DNA from: Candidatus Iainarchaeum sp.
Lineage (GTDB): Archaea > Iainarchaeota > Iainarchaeia > Iainarchaeales > UBA10219
DNA: 64,000 nt
Assembly: GCA_018304425.1 (NCBI GenBank)
Contig: JAGVWE010000002.1
Span: 434,001-498,000, forward strand
Reading direction: 5' to 3'
How positions within the stretch are numbered: the first letter of the stretch is position 1; each line of letters opens with the position of its first letter. Shown here piece after piece: positions 1 through 7,942 of this stretch. The notes beneath the pieces were generated by a model. It saw nothing but the letters and a program-made list of their open reading frames with translations, searched no databases and had not been told where the DNA came from. A program made the translations under genes and the position numbers.

Positions 1-455
1 CCAATCCGCTTCAGCATCTTGCCCAGGCCCAAGATGCGTTTCCTTGCATCCAATTCCCGTTCAAAGTAGAGCCTGAAAATGACTCCCGGGTCAATGACCA
101 CGCGTTTGGCGTCGATTCGCGCTACGGTGTCCTCGATGGCGTCGCGCAGCTTGTCAAAATCGTACAATTCGATGGTGTTCACTTCGATCTTGTGGTCCTG
201 GATGAGTTTCCGGAAGTCCCAGCCAAAGACCGAGCCCGTGTTCAGGATTTCTTCCTTGGTCTCCTCCAATGAGATGTATACGCCTGGCTCATTGAAATCA
301 ACTACCCCGTTGTGGAGGAATTGGAGGCAAAAGATGGTCTTCCCGCTGCCTGGATCGCCGCTTAACACGATGAGGCTCCCCTTCGGGATGCCGCCATTGC
401 AGAGCGCGTCAAATCCCGGAATGCCTGTTTGCGTCCGCTCGACCTCGACTTTCAT
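1..455 (-). CDS. KaiC-like RecA-fold ATPase (partial, C-terminus outside window)
   Basis: The minus-strand reading starts at ATG 455 and runs off the left edge, giving 151 residues of the N-terminal part. The opening TGIPGFDALCNGGIPKGS is the typical KaiC-domain entry. Walker A is GDPGSGKT (residues 33-40), followed by YISLEET and a Walker B-like VVIDP near residue 118. KaiC-family proteins are RecA-fold ATPases, often regulatory in archaea; the target here is unknown. It is divergent from the sugar transferase at 517 and shares a TATA region with it. Another KaiC-like gene lies at 31970-32764. Family confident, role unknown. Confidence 0.88.
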   Translation of the reverse strand, partial: MKVEVERTQTGIPGFDALCNGGIPKGSLIVLSGDPGSGKTIFCLQFLHNGVVDFNEPGVYISLEETKEEILNTGSVFGWDFRKLIQDHKIEVNTIELYDFDKLRDAIEDTVARIDAKRVVIDPGVIFRLYFERELDARKRILGLGKMLKRI

Positions 456-483
456 GGAAACACATGAAACATTATTGTTTCCC

Positions 484-491
484 TATATAAA
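484..491. promoter_or_regulatory. TATA-like box shared by divergent genes
   Basis: TATATAAA is centred about 30 nt from the plus start at 517 and about 33 nt from the minus start at 455. On the minus strand it reads as TTTATATA. Its spacing and near-palindromic form suggest one archaeal promoter region serving both genes. Confidence 0.6.
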
Positions 492-516
492 GGTTTCTGG
501 TAACCATTTGCTTGAA

Positions 517-1149
517 ATGCGGGCTGCCGGTTATTTCGAGGTAAAACGGTTAATGGACTTCCTTTTTTCCGCGTGTAGCCTCGTGGTTTTGCTCCCCTTG
601 TTCGCCTTGATTGCCGTGGTCTTGTTCTTGGACAGCCCGGGCCCGGTCTTTTACCGCCAGGAACGCGTGACCCAGAAGGGCAAGCCCTTCCAGATATGGA
701 AGTTCCGCTCCATGGTGCCTGGCGCGCGCGACCTCCAGTTCAGCCGAGGCATCCAGGCAGAAGCCCTAGTGACCCGCTTTGGGCGCTTGCTGCGCCGCAC
801 CCACTTCGACGAGTTCCCGCAACTCATCAATGTCCTGCTCGGGGATATGAGCCTGGTCGGACCGAGGCCGCTCATGACCAAATGGGTTGGGGAACGCGCG
901 CAGGCCAACCCCATGGCCTTGCAGCGGTTCAAGGTCAAGGCAGGCATGGCAGGCCTTGAACGGCTCTTCTTCCTGCTTCAAGACGATGCCCCCGCCCTGG
1001 CCCGCTTTTTCCCGGGCCTGGCGTCCTTCATTGGTTCCACTGACCTGGGCTACCTTGACAGCTATTACGTGAACCACGTTTCACCTGCATTGGACCTCAA
1101 AATCTTTGCCCTCACCTTTTACATGTCTTTGAAGCGCTTTTTCGGTTAA
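517..1149 (+). CDS. Bacterial-type sugar transferase (phosphoglycosyl transferase, WcaJ/PglC-like)
   Basis: The protein has 210 residues. A hydrophobic helix (about residues 10-35) precedes the PF02397-type catalytic domain. Signature strings are [20 protein letters not shown] and the later block with [21 protein letters not shown]. The family transfers a sugar-1-phosphate from a nucleotide sugar to a membrane polyprenyl phosphate, starting glycan assembly at the cytoplasmic face. ATG 517 is chosen because it sits about 30 nt from the TATA box and because longer in-frame starts would overlap the KaiC gene antisense. The many glycosyltransferases downstream fit a priming role; the sugar cannot be read from sequence. 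Confidence 0.9.
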   Translation: MRAAGYFEVKRLMDFLFSACSLVVLLPLFALIAVVLFLDSPGPVFYRQERVTQKGKPFQIWKFRSMVPGARDLQFSRGIQAEALVTRFGRLLRRTHFDEFPQLINVLLGDMSLVGPRPLMTKWVGERAQANPMALQRFKVKAGMAGLERLFFLLQDDAPALARFFPGLASFIGSTDLGYLDSYYVNHVSPALDLKIFALTFYMSLKRFFG

Positions 1150-1184
1150 CCCCTTGAAGGGAGTTGGGGCAGGGAGAGGCCAGC

Positions 1185-1865
1185 CTATTTTCTTGCGGTG
1201 ACCAGGTAATTGACGCAGAAGGACTGTTGCCTGGGTTGGTCCAGCAGCAACCCGAGGACATTCGGCAACACGTAGAACGGGGCCTTGAAAAGATGCCAAA
1301 GCGTTTGGGAGAGGAAGCCAGGCCGCGGAATCCATTTGACGTAGATGTTGAACCACTGGATGAGCGAGGCAAGGGTTCCCACCTGGTTTTCGATGCGCAT
1401 GGTTCCATAGTCTTTGAAGAGTTCCCTGAAACCGTCCGGCGTGAACCGCCAGTTGTCCTCTGGTTCATTGTGAATGCGCCAGTTGCCGTGGGTGGTAAGG
1501 AAAACCATGCCACCTTTTTTCAGCACCCGGTGCATTTCCTTGACCACTTCAAACGGTTGCCGGACATGTTCGAGGACCTGCGTGCAAAGGATCACATCCA
1601 TGGATTGGTCCTTGAGGGGCAGTTGTTCCCCATAACCAAGCACGTCAATGCCGGTTGACTTCACGATGTCCAACCGCACCATTTGCCCGGCTTTCCCCTG
1701 GAATAGGTGCAAGTATTCCGGGTTCTGCGAGCCCAGGTCCAGCAAGGTTAGGCCGTGCCTGAACCTGAGTTCGCGTTCCACCGCCCGCCCAAGGCTTTTT
1801 CTGAGCCCGTTCAGTATGAGGAATTCGTACCGGAACAGGTGGCAGGGCTTTTGCTTGGGCGTCAT
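1185..1865 (-). CDS. Class I SAM-dependent methyltransferase
   Basis: The 226-residue protein has a Rossmann-type methyltransferase core. LLDLGSQNPEY is motif I, and VILCTQVLEHVRQPFEVVKE followed by HRVLKKGGMVFLTT is the Methyltransf_11 signature. Its start overlaps the stop of the upstream glycosyltransferase by 4 nt (1862-1865), so the two form an operon and are probably translationally coupled. A role in methylating a glycan or glycolipid intermediate is inferred from the context. A similar methyltransferase is embedded in the operon at 11300-11911. Confidence 0.85.
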   Translation of the reverse strand: MTPKQKPCHLFRYEFLILNGLRKSLGRAVERELRFRHGLTLLDLGSQNPEYLHLFQGKAGQMVRLDIVKSTGIDVLGYGEQLPLKDQSMDVILCTQVLEHVRQPFEVVKEMHRVLKKGGMVFLTTHGNWRIHNEPEDNWRFTPDGFRELFKDYGTMRIENQVGTLASLIQWFNIYVKWIPRPGFLSQTLWHLFKAPFYVLPNVLGLLLDQPRQQSFCVNYLVTARK

Positions 1866-2950
1866 CGGCCCAGCACCTCCTCATAGACGTTCTCGATTGC
1901 TATTGTGGTTTTTTGGATGTCCAACCGTTTTTCGGCCGCCTTGCGCGCGTTTTTCCCGATGGCGCGTCGTAAGTCTTCGTTCGCCAGCAATTCTTCGAGG
2001 GTTTCCGCCAGTTTTTCCGCGTTCTTGGGTGGAACCAGTCGGCCCACCTTTTCCGAGTCAATGATCTCCGGGTTTCCACCAACAGTCGTTGCCACCGCCG
2101 GCTTGCCCATGGCAAAGGCCTCCAGTAGGACGTTGCTGAAGGCATCCCGGTAGGTGGAACTCAGGACAATGAGGTCGCTGGCGGCGTAGACTTTTTCCGG
2201 GCGCTTGACCTGGCCCGTGAAAACAGTCTTTGCCGCAATGCCAAGCCGTGCCGCCAGCCGCTTGAGGTTCCCGGCTTCGGAGCCGATTCCCACCACCATA
2301 AACCGTGCCCGTGGGAACTTTTTGGAGACGAGGGCACAGGCCTGCAAGAAGTAATCAAAGCCCTTGAGGCCGGCAAGCCGTCCCAGGCTGGTAATCACCT
2401 GGTCTTTGGCGTGCAGGCCATGCCGTTCCCTGAAGTCGGTTCCAGGCAGTTGAGGGTCAAAGGCCGAAACAGCGGTGCCAAAGTGGATGACCCTGAACCG
2501 GTTCCTGGGGACCGGGTACTTGAAGTAGTGCCGTTTCACGGCTTCCGATACGCAGATTAGCCGGTCTGCCAGCCAGGCCACGGGCACGTGTTTTTTCTTG
2601 AGCGGGTTTTCCCCCATCAACTGGCACACGCATTTCACGCCGCAGGCCTTGGCGGCCAGTACTGCCTCGGTGTTGGAGGCCAGTTCGTCGAAGGGGTGCA
2701 CGATGTCGGGCCTCGTTTTCCGGATGGCTTTCAGGATTTGGAGGAAGTTCTTCCACCCGTTCCGGGTTGGCCGGAATCTCAGCACCCTGGTGCCTTCCCG
2801 TTTGAGTTCGTTGGTCAAGTGGTTTTCAAAGCCCGTCAAGATGACGGCTTCCCATTTCCGTCTGTCAAGCGCTTTCACCAAATGGTATAAGCATACAATG
2901 CCCCCGCCCATTTCATGGCAGTAATCCACAAACAAAATTCTGGTGCGCAT
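1862..2950 (-). CDS. Glycosyltransferase family 4 (GT-B)
   Basis: The protein has 362 residues. The N-terminal half begins MRTRILFVDYCHEMGGG; the C-terminal nucleotide-sugar half has VITSLGRLAGLKGFDYFLQA, FTGQVKRPEKVYAASD and DAFSNVLLEAFAMGKPAVAT, the GT4 donor-site region (first acidic residue Asp rather than Glu). I chose ATG 2950 over longer frames because it is 28 nt from the centre of the TTTAAA box at 2976-2981 and because a longer start would overlap the divergent GT2 gene. It would act in the cytoplasm on a growing glycan; donor and acceptor unknown. Confidence 0.87.
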   Translation of the reverse strand: MRTRILFVDYCHEMGGGIVCLYHLVKALDRRKWEAVILTGFENHLTNELKREGTRVLRFRPTRNGWKNFLQILKAIRKTRPDIVHPFDELASNTEAVLAAKACGVKCVCQLMGENPLKKKHVPVAWLADRLICVSEAVKRHYFKYPVPRNRFRVIHFGTAVSAFDPQLPGTDFRERHGLHAKDQVITSLGRLAGLKGFDYFLQACALVSKKFPRARFMVVGIGSEAGNLKRLAARLGIAAKTVFTGQVKRPEKVYAASDLIVLSSTYRDAFSNVLLEAFAMGKPAVATTVGGNPEIIDSEKVGRLVPPKNAEKLAETLEELLANEDLRRAIGKNARKAAEKRLDIQKTTIAIENVYEEVLGR

Positions 2951-2975
2951 TGCCACATGCTTGTTGTCCATACCC

Positions 2976-2981
2976 TTTAAA
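2976..2981. promoter_or_regulatory. Palindromic TTTAAA box between divergent leaderless genes
   Basis: TTTAAA is its own reverse complement. Its centre (2978.5) is 26.5 nt from ATG 3005 on the plus strand and 28.5 nt from ATG 2950 on the minus strand. Both distances match a leaderless archaeal promoter, so one box could drive both genes. Confidence 0.6.
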
Positions 2982-3004
2982 TCTTTGTCCAAACCAATTC
3001 TGGT

Positions 3005-3913
3005 ATGGCCTCCAAGCCGTTTGCGTCCGTCATCGTGCCCACGTACAACCGGAAAGAATGCCTTGCCCGTTGCCTCCAAGGCCTGGCCCGCCAGTCGTTC
3101 ACAGATTTTGAAGTCATCGTGGTCGACGATGCGAGCACGGATGGAACGCCTGAGTCGCTGGGGCACCCCAATTACCGGGTGGTGCGGCTTGAAAGAAACC
3201 GGGGAGCGCCAGGTGCCAGGAATGCCGGAGTGAAAGCCGCACGGGGTGTGGTGGTTGCTTTCATTGACGACGATTGTGTCCCGGAGGCGGACTGGCTGGA
3301 AAAGCTGCTGCTGCCGTACCAGGACCAGGCAATCAGTGGGGTGGGCGGCAGAGTCAGGGTGTTGCCGGACAACTACATCTCCTTTGAAAACGGTTGCGTC
3401 GACCGGTTTGGAACGGTTTTAACGGTTCGGCCAATCGGCCGCTGTGCGCCCGGGTTCTACCCCTATTTTGTTACCTGCAATGCTTCCTTTCGGCGCGTGG
3501 CCCTTGAAGCCATTGGCTTATTCGACGAAGACTTCTTCTACTACGAGGAGCCCGATGTCTGCGTGCGATTGCTGAGAGCAGGCCATGCATTGGTCTTTGA
3601 AAACAAGGCATTGGTCTACCATCACGTCATCCCGGGAGGAAAATACCAGCAAGACAAATTTTATTGGATGGCGCGTGGCCGGCGCCGTTTTGCGCTCAAA
3701 AACTTTTCAAATGAACTAAGTGTGCTGGGCCTGGTTTTCTTTGAGGCCATCAACCTTGCCCGCAACGGGCGCCGGTTTGCATCCGGCTTGATTGGGTCAA
3801 GGAAACCCATTTCCCCGGCAAGAGTACTTTCCACCTTGAAAGGTGCCGTTGCCGGCTATGCCAGCGGCCTCGCCTTTTTGTCTACCCACCATCTGCCGCT
3901 CAGGTTTTTTTGA
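3005..3913 (+). CDS. Glycosyltransferase family 2 (GT-A)
   Basis: The 302-residue protein starts ASVIVPTYNRKECLARCLQG and has EVIVVDDASTDGTPE, the early GT2 motifs, then AFIDDDCVP as the DXD-like metal and nucleotide-sugar site, and a C-terminal EPDVCVRLLRAGH block. Its stop overlaps the start of the next GT2 (TGATG). It is the first of three tandem paralogues sharing the GRRRF/SRRRY...LKNF segment before a C-terminal hydrophobic tail, so the set probably arose by duplication and adds successive sugars. Specificity is not readable. Confidence 0.9.
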   Translation: MASKPFASVIVPTYNRKECLARCLQGLARQSFTDFEVIVVDDASTDGTPESLGHPNYRVVRLERNRGAPGARNAGVKAARGVVVAFIDDDCVPEADWLEKLLLPYQDQAISGVGGRVRVLPDNYISFENGCVDRFGTVLTVRPIGRCAPGFYPYFVTCNASFRRVALEAIGLFDEDFFYYEEPDVCVRLLRAGHALVFENKALVYHHVIPGGKYQQDKFYWMARGRRRFALKNFSNELSVLGLVFFEAINLARNGRRFASGLIGSRKPISPARVLSTLKGAVAGYASGLAFLSTHHLPLRFF

Positions 3914-4809
3914 TGTCTAAAAAATCAACCGCGTCAGTCATTGTCATTACCTTTAACCGCCTTTCCCTCCTGCAGGCCTGCCTCGCTTCCCTTCGCCAGC
4001 AAACGGTCAAGGGCTTTGAAACGGTTGTGGTAAATAACGGTTGCACGGATGGAACTCCCAAGTGGCTTTCGTCTCGCCAGGGTCTTTCTGTCGTGAATCT
4101 GCCCCTGAATGCGGGCGTGGCCGCGGCCCGCAATGCCGGGGTGCAGGCTGCGAGGGGAGCTGTTTTGGTCTTCGTGGACGACGACTGCACGATGCCGATG
4201 GACTGGCTTGAAACGCTGTTGGCTGGTTATGCTTCGGAGGAAGTGAGTGGGGTGGGTGGCACGGTCCTCACCATTCCCGGGCAGCCTTCCTGGTTTGAGG
4301 GCGGGGGCGTCAACCGGTTTGGTTCGGTTGCCTTGGTTCACGCGGGAACGCCCTGCTTTTTCCCCTACCTGCCGGGTTGCAACATGTCCTTCCGCCGAGC
4401 TGCCTTGGAAGCCGTTGGCGGGTTTGATCCCAGTTTTTTTTACGGCTATGACGAGAGCGATGCCTGTATCCGCCTCCTCCAAGCCGGCCACCGGCTGGTG
4501 TTCGAAAGCAGGGCCTGCGTCTACCACCTCCCACCCCTTGAAGGAAAATATTTGCCCAGCAAATTCTATTGGTCTGCGCGGAGCCGCCGCTATTTCATGT
4601 TGAAAAATTTTTCGGAACGCCTTTCCTGGCCTGAAATCGGTTGCTTTGAAGCAGGCAATGCCTTGTGGAACCTCTACCGTTTCCTGGCTGGTTGCCTGGG
4701 GGTTCGCGGCCGCGTGCCCTTCCTGGAACTCCTTCCATCCCTTAAAGGGGCCATCGCAGGTTATTTGGCGGGGTTGAACCGTGTTTCCACGCATCCGAGG
4801 TTTTTCTGA
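3913..4809 (+). CDS. Glycosyltransferase family 2, second of three tandem paralogues
   Basis: The protein has 298 residues. ASVIVITFNRLSLLQACLAS and ETVVVNNGCTDGTP are the GT2 entry motifs, VFVDDDCTMP is the DXD-like site, and GYDESDACIRLLQAGHRLVF lies in the acceptor half. ATG 3913 overlaps the upstream TGA; a TTG at 3910 is possible but adds only one residue. Near its 3' end it shares a 46-nt perfect match (4667-4712) with the next paralogue (5563-5608), much more similar than the rest of the two genes. Confidence 0.9.
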   Translation: MSKKSTASVIVITFNRLSLLQACLASLRQQTVKGFETVVVNNGCTDGTPKWLSSRQGLSVVNLPLNAGVAAARNAGVQAARGAVLVFVDDDCTMPMDWLETLLAGYASEEVSGVGGTVLTIPGQPSWFEGGGVNRFGSVALVHAGTPCFFPYLPGCNMSFRRAALEAVGGFDPSFFYGYDESDACIRLLQAGHRLVFESRACVYHLPPLEGKYLPSKFYWSARSRRYFMLKNFSERLSWPEIGCFEAGNALWNLYRFLAGCLGVRGRVPFLELLPSLKGAIAGYLAGLNRVSTHPRFF

Positions 4810-5699
4810 TGCCGAAACCCCTGGCTTCTGTTGTCGTCGTCACCTTCAACCGCCTGGCCCTGCTTCAGGGCTGCCTGGCGGCCTTGCGCCGGCAAACCTG
4901 CCCTGACTTCGAGATAATCGTCGTCAATGGCGCCAGCGTGGATGGCACGAAAGACTTTCTCGCCAAACAATCCGAAATTCAAGTCATTAACCAGTTGGAA
5001 AACCGGGGCCTCTCCGAGTCCCGCAATGCCGGCATCCAAGCGGCGAAGGGCGAGATCGTGGTCTTCGTTGACGATGATTGCGTCATGGACGAAGGCTGGC
5101 TGGGGAAACTCCTGGCGCCTTACGCGGATCCAGGGGTTGCAGGCGTTGGAGGCAAAGTCATTGGCTTGCCAAGCCGCCGGGTGTTCTTCGATCACGGGGG
5201 CGTGGACTGCTTTGGCATCGTGCAAACCCTTCACGCCAAGTCAAGCGCTGGCTTCCATCCCTACTTGGCGGGTTGCAACATGTCCTTTCGTCGGAGTGTC
5301 CTTGACGTGGTCGGCTTCTTTGACGAAGCCTTTTTCTTGGGCTACGACGAAACCGACCTCTGCATCCGCATCCAGCACGCCGGTTACCGGCTGGTTTTCA
5401 ATGACGATGCGGCCATCTGCCACCACATCCATGTCGAGGGAAAACACGATTCCCACCGCTTCTATTGGAAGGCGCGCAGCCGCCGCCTCCTCATGTTCAA
5501 GAATTTCTGGGACGAAATCGGTTGGCGGAGGCTATTGATTTTTGAGGTGGTTAACCTTTGGCGGAACCTCTACCGTTTCCTGGCTGGTTGCCTGGGGGTT
5601 CGCGGCCGAAAGCCCGTGTCATGGGCCGAACTCTGGGCCACGTTGAGGGGCGCGTGGAGCGGGTATGGAGCCGGGCTCCGGCTGCTGCTGGTCCCTTAG
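4809..5699 (+). CDS. Glycosyltransferase family 2, third of three tandem paralogues
   Basis: The 296-residue protein opens with ASVVVVTFNRLALLQGCLAA, then EIIVVNGASVDGT, in which the usual aspartate of the first motif is replaced by NG. VFVDDDCVMD is the DXD-like site and GYDETDLCIRIQHAGYRLVF follows. ATG 4809 overlaps the upstream TGA at 4807-4809. It is co-directional with the preceding GT2 genes and with the radical SAM gene 29 nt downstream. Probably adds one sugar to the same glycan; the acceptor is unknown. Confidence 0.9.
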   Translation: MPKPLASVVVVTFNRLALLQGCLAALRRQTCPDFEIIVVNGASVDGTKDFLAKQSEIQVINQLENRGLSESRNAGIQAAKGEIVVFVDDDCVMDEGWLGKLLAPYADPGVAGVGGKVIGLPSRRVFFDHGGVDCFGIVQTLHAKSSAGFHPYLAGCNMSFRRSVLDVVGFFDEAFFLGYDETDLCIRIQHAGYRLVFNDDAAICHHIHVEGKHDSHRFYWKARSRRLLMFKNFWDEIGWRRLLIFEVVNLWRNLYRFLAGCLGVRGRKPVSWAELWATLRGAWSGYGAGLRLLLVP

Positions 5700-5728
5700 A
5701 GGCACAAAATCCAGGCAAAAGCCTTTTA

Positions 5729-6790
5729 ATGGCAAGCCGCTTCCTTATCCTGGGTGGGAGCACGGCCGGCATCGTGGAATTGAAAAAGGTTCTCAGGCGA
5801 ACCCTTAAAGAGGTATGGCTCAACGTCCAATCCGGGGAGCCTGGCAAGGCCGTTCACGCGCTCAAAACCTTGTTTGGCAACCTCTTCTTTGATTACCCCT
5901 GGAGCGTGCAACTCGAGCCCTGCAACCTGTGCAACCTTCACTGCGATTTTTGTTCCGCACCGCCCTGGGAACTCGAGCGGCAGAAGCGCATGCTTTCCCT
6001 CGAGAATGCCCAAAAAATCGTTGACGACGTGAGCCGGTACACGCATTACCTGTGGTTCTGGCTGGCGGGGGAGCCCTTCCTCAACCCCCAGGCGGGAAAA
6101 ATCATCCGGCACGCAACAAGCAGGGGCATGCACGTCATTGTCAGCTCCAACTGCATGCTCTTGACTGAGAAGGTTGCAGAGGAAGTCGTTGACGCAAGGC
6201 TGGATGAACTCATCGTTTCCGCGGACGGGGCATCCAAGCAGTCCTCGGAAGCCATGCGCAAGGGCTCCACCTTCGAAACCGTCGTAAAGAACATCAAGTT
6301 CCTGTCCGACCTGAAGCGGCGGAAAGGCGTTTCCAAGCCGCAGATAATCATGCAGTTGATCGTCTCCAAGAAAAACGAACACGAAATCGAGGCATTCAAG
6401 CAACTGGCCCGGGAAGTGGGAGCCGACCGCTGCGAGTTCAAGTCCTTGGGCCTGCCGACCTGGATTTATGACGAGGGCGTCATCGAGAAACTCAAGCAGG
6501 AATATTTTCCCGTGCAGGGTGGCGTGCGTTATACGCCGGACTTCGAAATCATCCAGCGGAGCTGCGGCTGGGACAAGAAGGCCATTATCATGGTGGATGG
6601 CACGGTTTGCCTGTGCTGTTATGACATCAACGGAAAGTACAACTTTGGCAACGTCTTGGAAACCCCCTTCCTTGACATCTGGCGGTCGGCCCAGCGGCTC
6701 TCCGCCCGCAACCTGATAGGGGAGATGCCCTTGTGCCAGGTGTGCGGGGCCAGCGTGAAAACCTATTTGGGAAAGGCCCAAATCAAATGA
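5729..6790 (+). CDS. Radical SAM / SPASM-domain protein
   Basis: The protein has 353 residues. EPCNLCNLHCDFC contains the CxxxCxxC 4Fe-4S/SAM motif (CNLHCDFC) with two extra cysteines just before it. WFWLAGEPFLNP is the GGEP-like motif. The C-terminal SPASM region has CGWDKK, DGTVCLCCYD, NFGNV and CQVCG as auxiliary cluster ligands. ATG 5729 is used because longer in-frame starts lie inside the upstream GT2. SPASM proteins modify peptides or small molecules; here it sits between glycosyltransferases, so a sugar, lipid or peptide modification for the surface glycan is an inference. It converges on the minus-strand GT operon, leaving 9 nt. Confidence 0.88.
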   Translation: MASRFLILGGSTAGIVELKKVLRRTLKEVWLNVQSGEPGKAVHALKTLFGNLFFDYPWSVQLEPCNLCNLHCDFCSAPPWELERQKRMLSLENAQKIVDDVSRYTHYLWFWLAGEPFLNPQAGKIIRHATSRGMHVIVSSNCMLLTEKVAEEVVDARLDELIVSADGASKQSSEAMRKGSTFETVVKNIKFLSDLKRRKGVSKPQIIMQLIVSKKNEHEIEAFKQLAREVGADRCEFKSLGLPTWIYDEGVIEKLKQEYFPVQGGVRYTPDFEIIQRSCGWDKKAIIMVDGTVCLCCYDINGKYNFGNVLETPFLDIWRSAQRLSARNLIGEMPLCQVCGASVKTYLGKAQIK

Positions 6791-6799
6791 GCCGAGCCG

Positions 6800-7942
6800 T
6801 CAAACGAGTTCCAGGCAGGCTTTCTCCAGTTCCACTGCCAACCGGTCAAACGTGTACCTGGCCGCAATGGCTTTGTTTCGCGTGCCAGCCTGTTCCCTTT
6901 GTTTGGAGTTTGTGAGTAACTCAGTCAATACCGTGGCCAGCCCCTTGACGTCACCGAATGCCACGACCGCGCTGCTTTCCTTGCTCACAAGGCCGTCCAG
7001 CGTGGGAATCCATGCCACGACCACCGGTTTGCCCCGCGCCATGGCCTGCAGCATGGCCTGGCTGGGCCCCTCCCAGGCGGAGGGCAGGCAGAACACGTCA
7101 AAGGAGTCAATCCATTGAATGAGTTCTTTTTTCCCGGCTGCCGTTGAAGTGTCCACGTTTCCGGTGAAAAGGACCCTGGTTCGGATGCCGTGTCGTCGTG
7201 CCATGGTTTCCAGGGTTTCCTTGAACCCCTTTTCTCCTTCGCCGCCAACGAACACCAGCAAGGCAGTGGGCTGGGTTTTCAGCACGCGCGCGAATGCTTC
7301 CAGCAAATGCCTCGCACCCTTGCGCTGGCTCAAGGCGCCGACGAAGCCAATCACCTTCCGGTCTAGGCACTCCGGTCTTCGCTCCTGTGCCGGCATTGCA
7401 AGGAAGGCCTCGTCAATCCCGGTGGAGGCATGCACCAGTTTTCTGGCACCCTGGCTCCTGCACCAGGTTTCCACATTAGCAGCCCGGTAAAGAACGGCTT
7501 CCGCCCGGCAGAAGAGCCTGGGAACGGTCAAGGCGTCCAGAGCTTGCGCGAACCCGTTTCGCAGGAATCCACCCGGGTTGTGTTCCACGGTAGGTCCATA
7601 GGTCAGCACCACGAACTTTTTTCCAAGCCGCTGGCAGGCATCCGCCGCCTGCAGCGAGTAGAGGCTTGCATGCGATTGCACGTGCACCAGGCTTGGATTG
7701 ATTTCCCGGATTTTTTCTTCGAGGCCGGCCAGCCAGGCCAACCGCTTCGACCCAAACCAAGTCGCTTGAAGCCGGTGCACGTGCACCCCATTCAGGGTTT
7801 CCTCCCCTGGTTTTTGCTGGGCGAAGACAAGGGCATGCACTTCATGGCCTTTTTTGGCCAGGCGTTCGGCCATGGCCTTCAAGTATTCTTCGGCCCCGCC
7901 TGCATCTGGGGGATAGCCGGGGCCCACCAGGCACCACTTCAT
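6800..7942 (-). CDS. Glycosyltransferase family 4, last gene of the eight-gene operon
   Basis: The 380-residue protein starts MKWCLVGPGYPPDAGGAEEY, the acceptor-side GT4 opening, and has IGFVGALSQRKGARHLLEAF and LLVFVGGEGEKG in the donor half. The donor-site segment is AWEGPSQAMLQAMARGKPVV: the second glutamate of the usual EX7E pattern is replaced by glutamine, which could alter catalysis. Its start overlaps the stop of the upstream gene by 4 nt. It is the distal member of a minus-strand operon beginning at 15.3 kb. Confidence 0.88.
   Translation of the reverse strand: MKWCLVGPGYPPDAGGAEEYLKAMAERLAKKGHEVHALVFAQQKPGEETLNGVHVHRLQATWFGSKRLAWLAGLEEKIREINPSLVHVQSHASLYSLQAADACQRLGKKFVVLTYGPTVEHNPGGFLRNGFAQALDALTVPRLFCRAEAVLYRAANVETWCRSQGARKLVHASTGIDEAFLAMPAQERRPECLDRKVIGFVGALSQRKGARHLLEAFARVLKTQPTALLVFVGGEGEKGFKETLETMARRHGIRTRVLFTGNVDTSTAAGKKELIQWIDSFDVFCLPSAWEGPSQAMLQAMARGKPVVVAWIPTLDGLVSKESSAVVAFGDVKGLATVLTELLTNSKQREQAGTRNKAIAARYTFDRLAVELEKACLELV

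Noticed and set aside
79-516. Upstream extension of the sugar transferase reading frame
   Set aside because: It is the antisense shadow of the KaiC-like gene, and the TATA box lies inside it.
2951-3166. Longer N-terminus of the GT4 gene at 1862
   Set aside because: It would run antisense through the start of the GT2 gene at 3005 and adds a segment unlike GT4 proteins; ATG 2950 matches the promoter distance.
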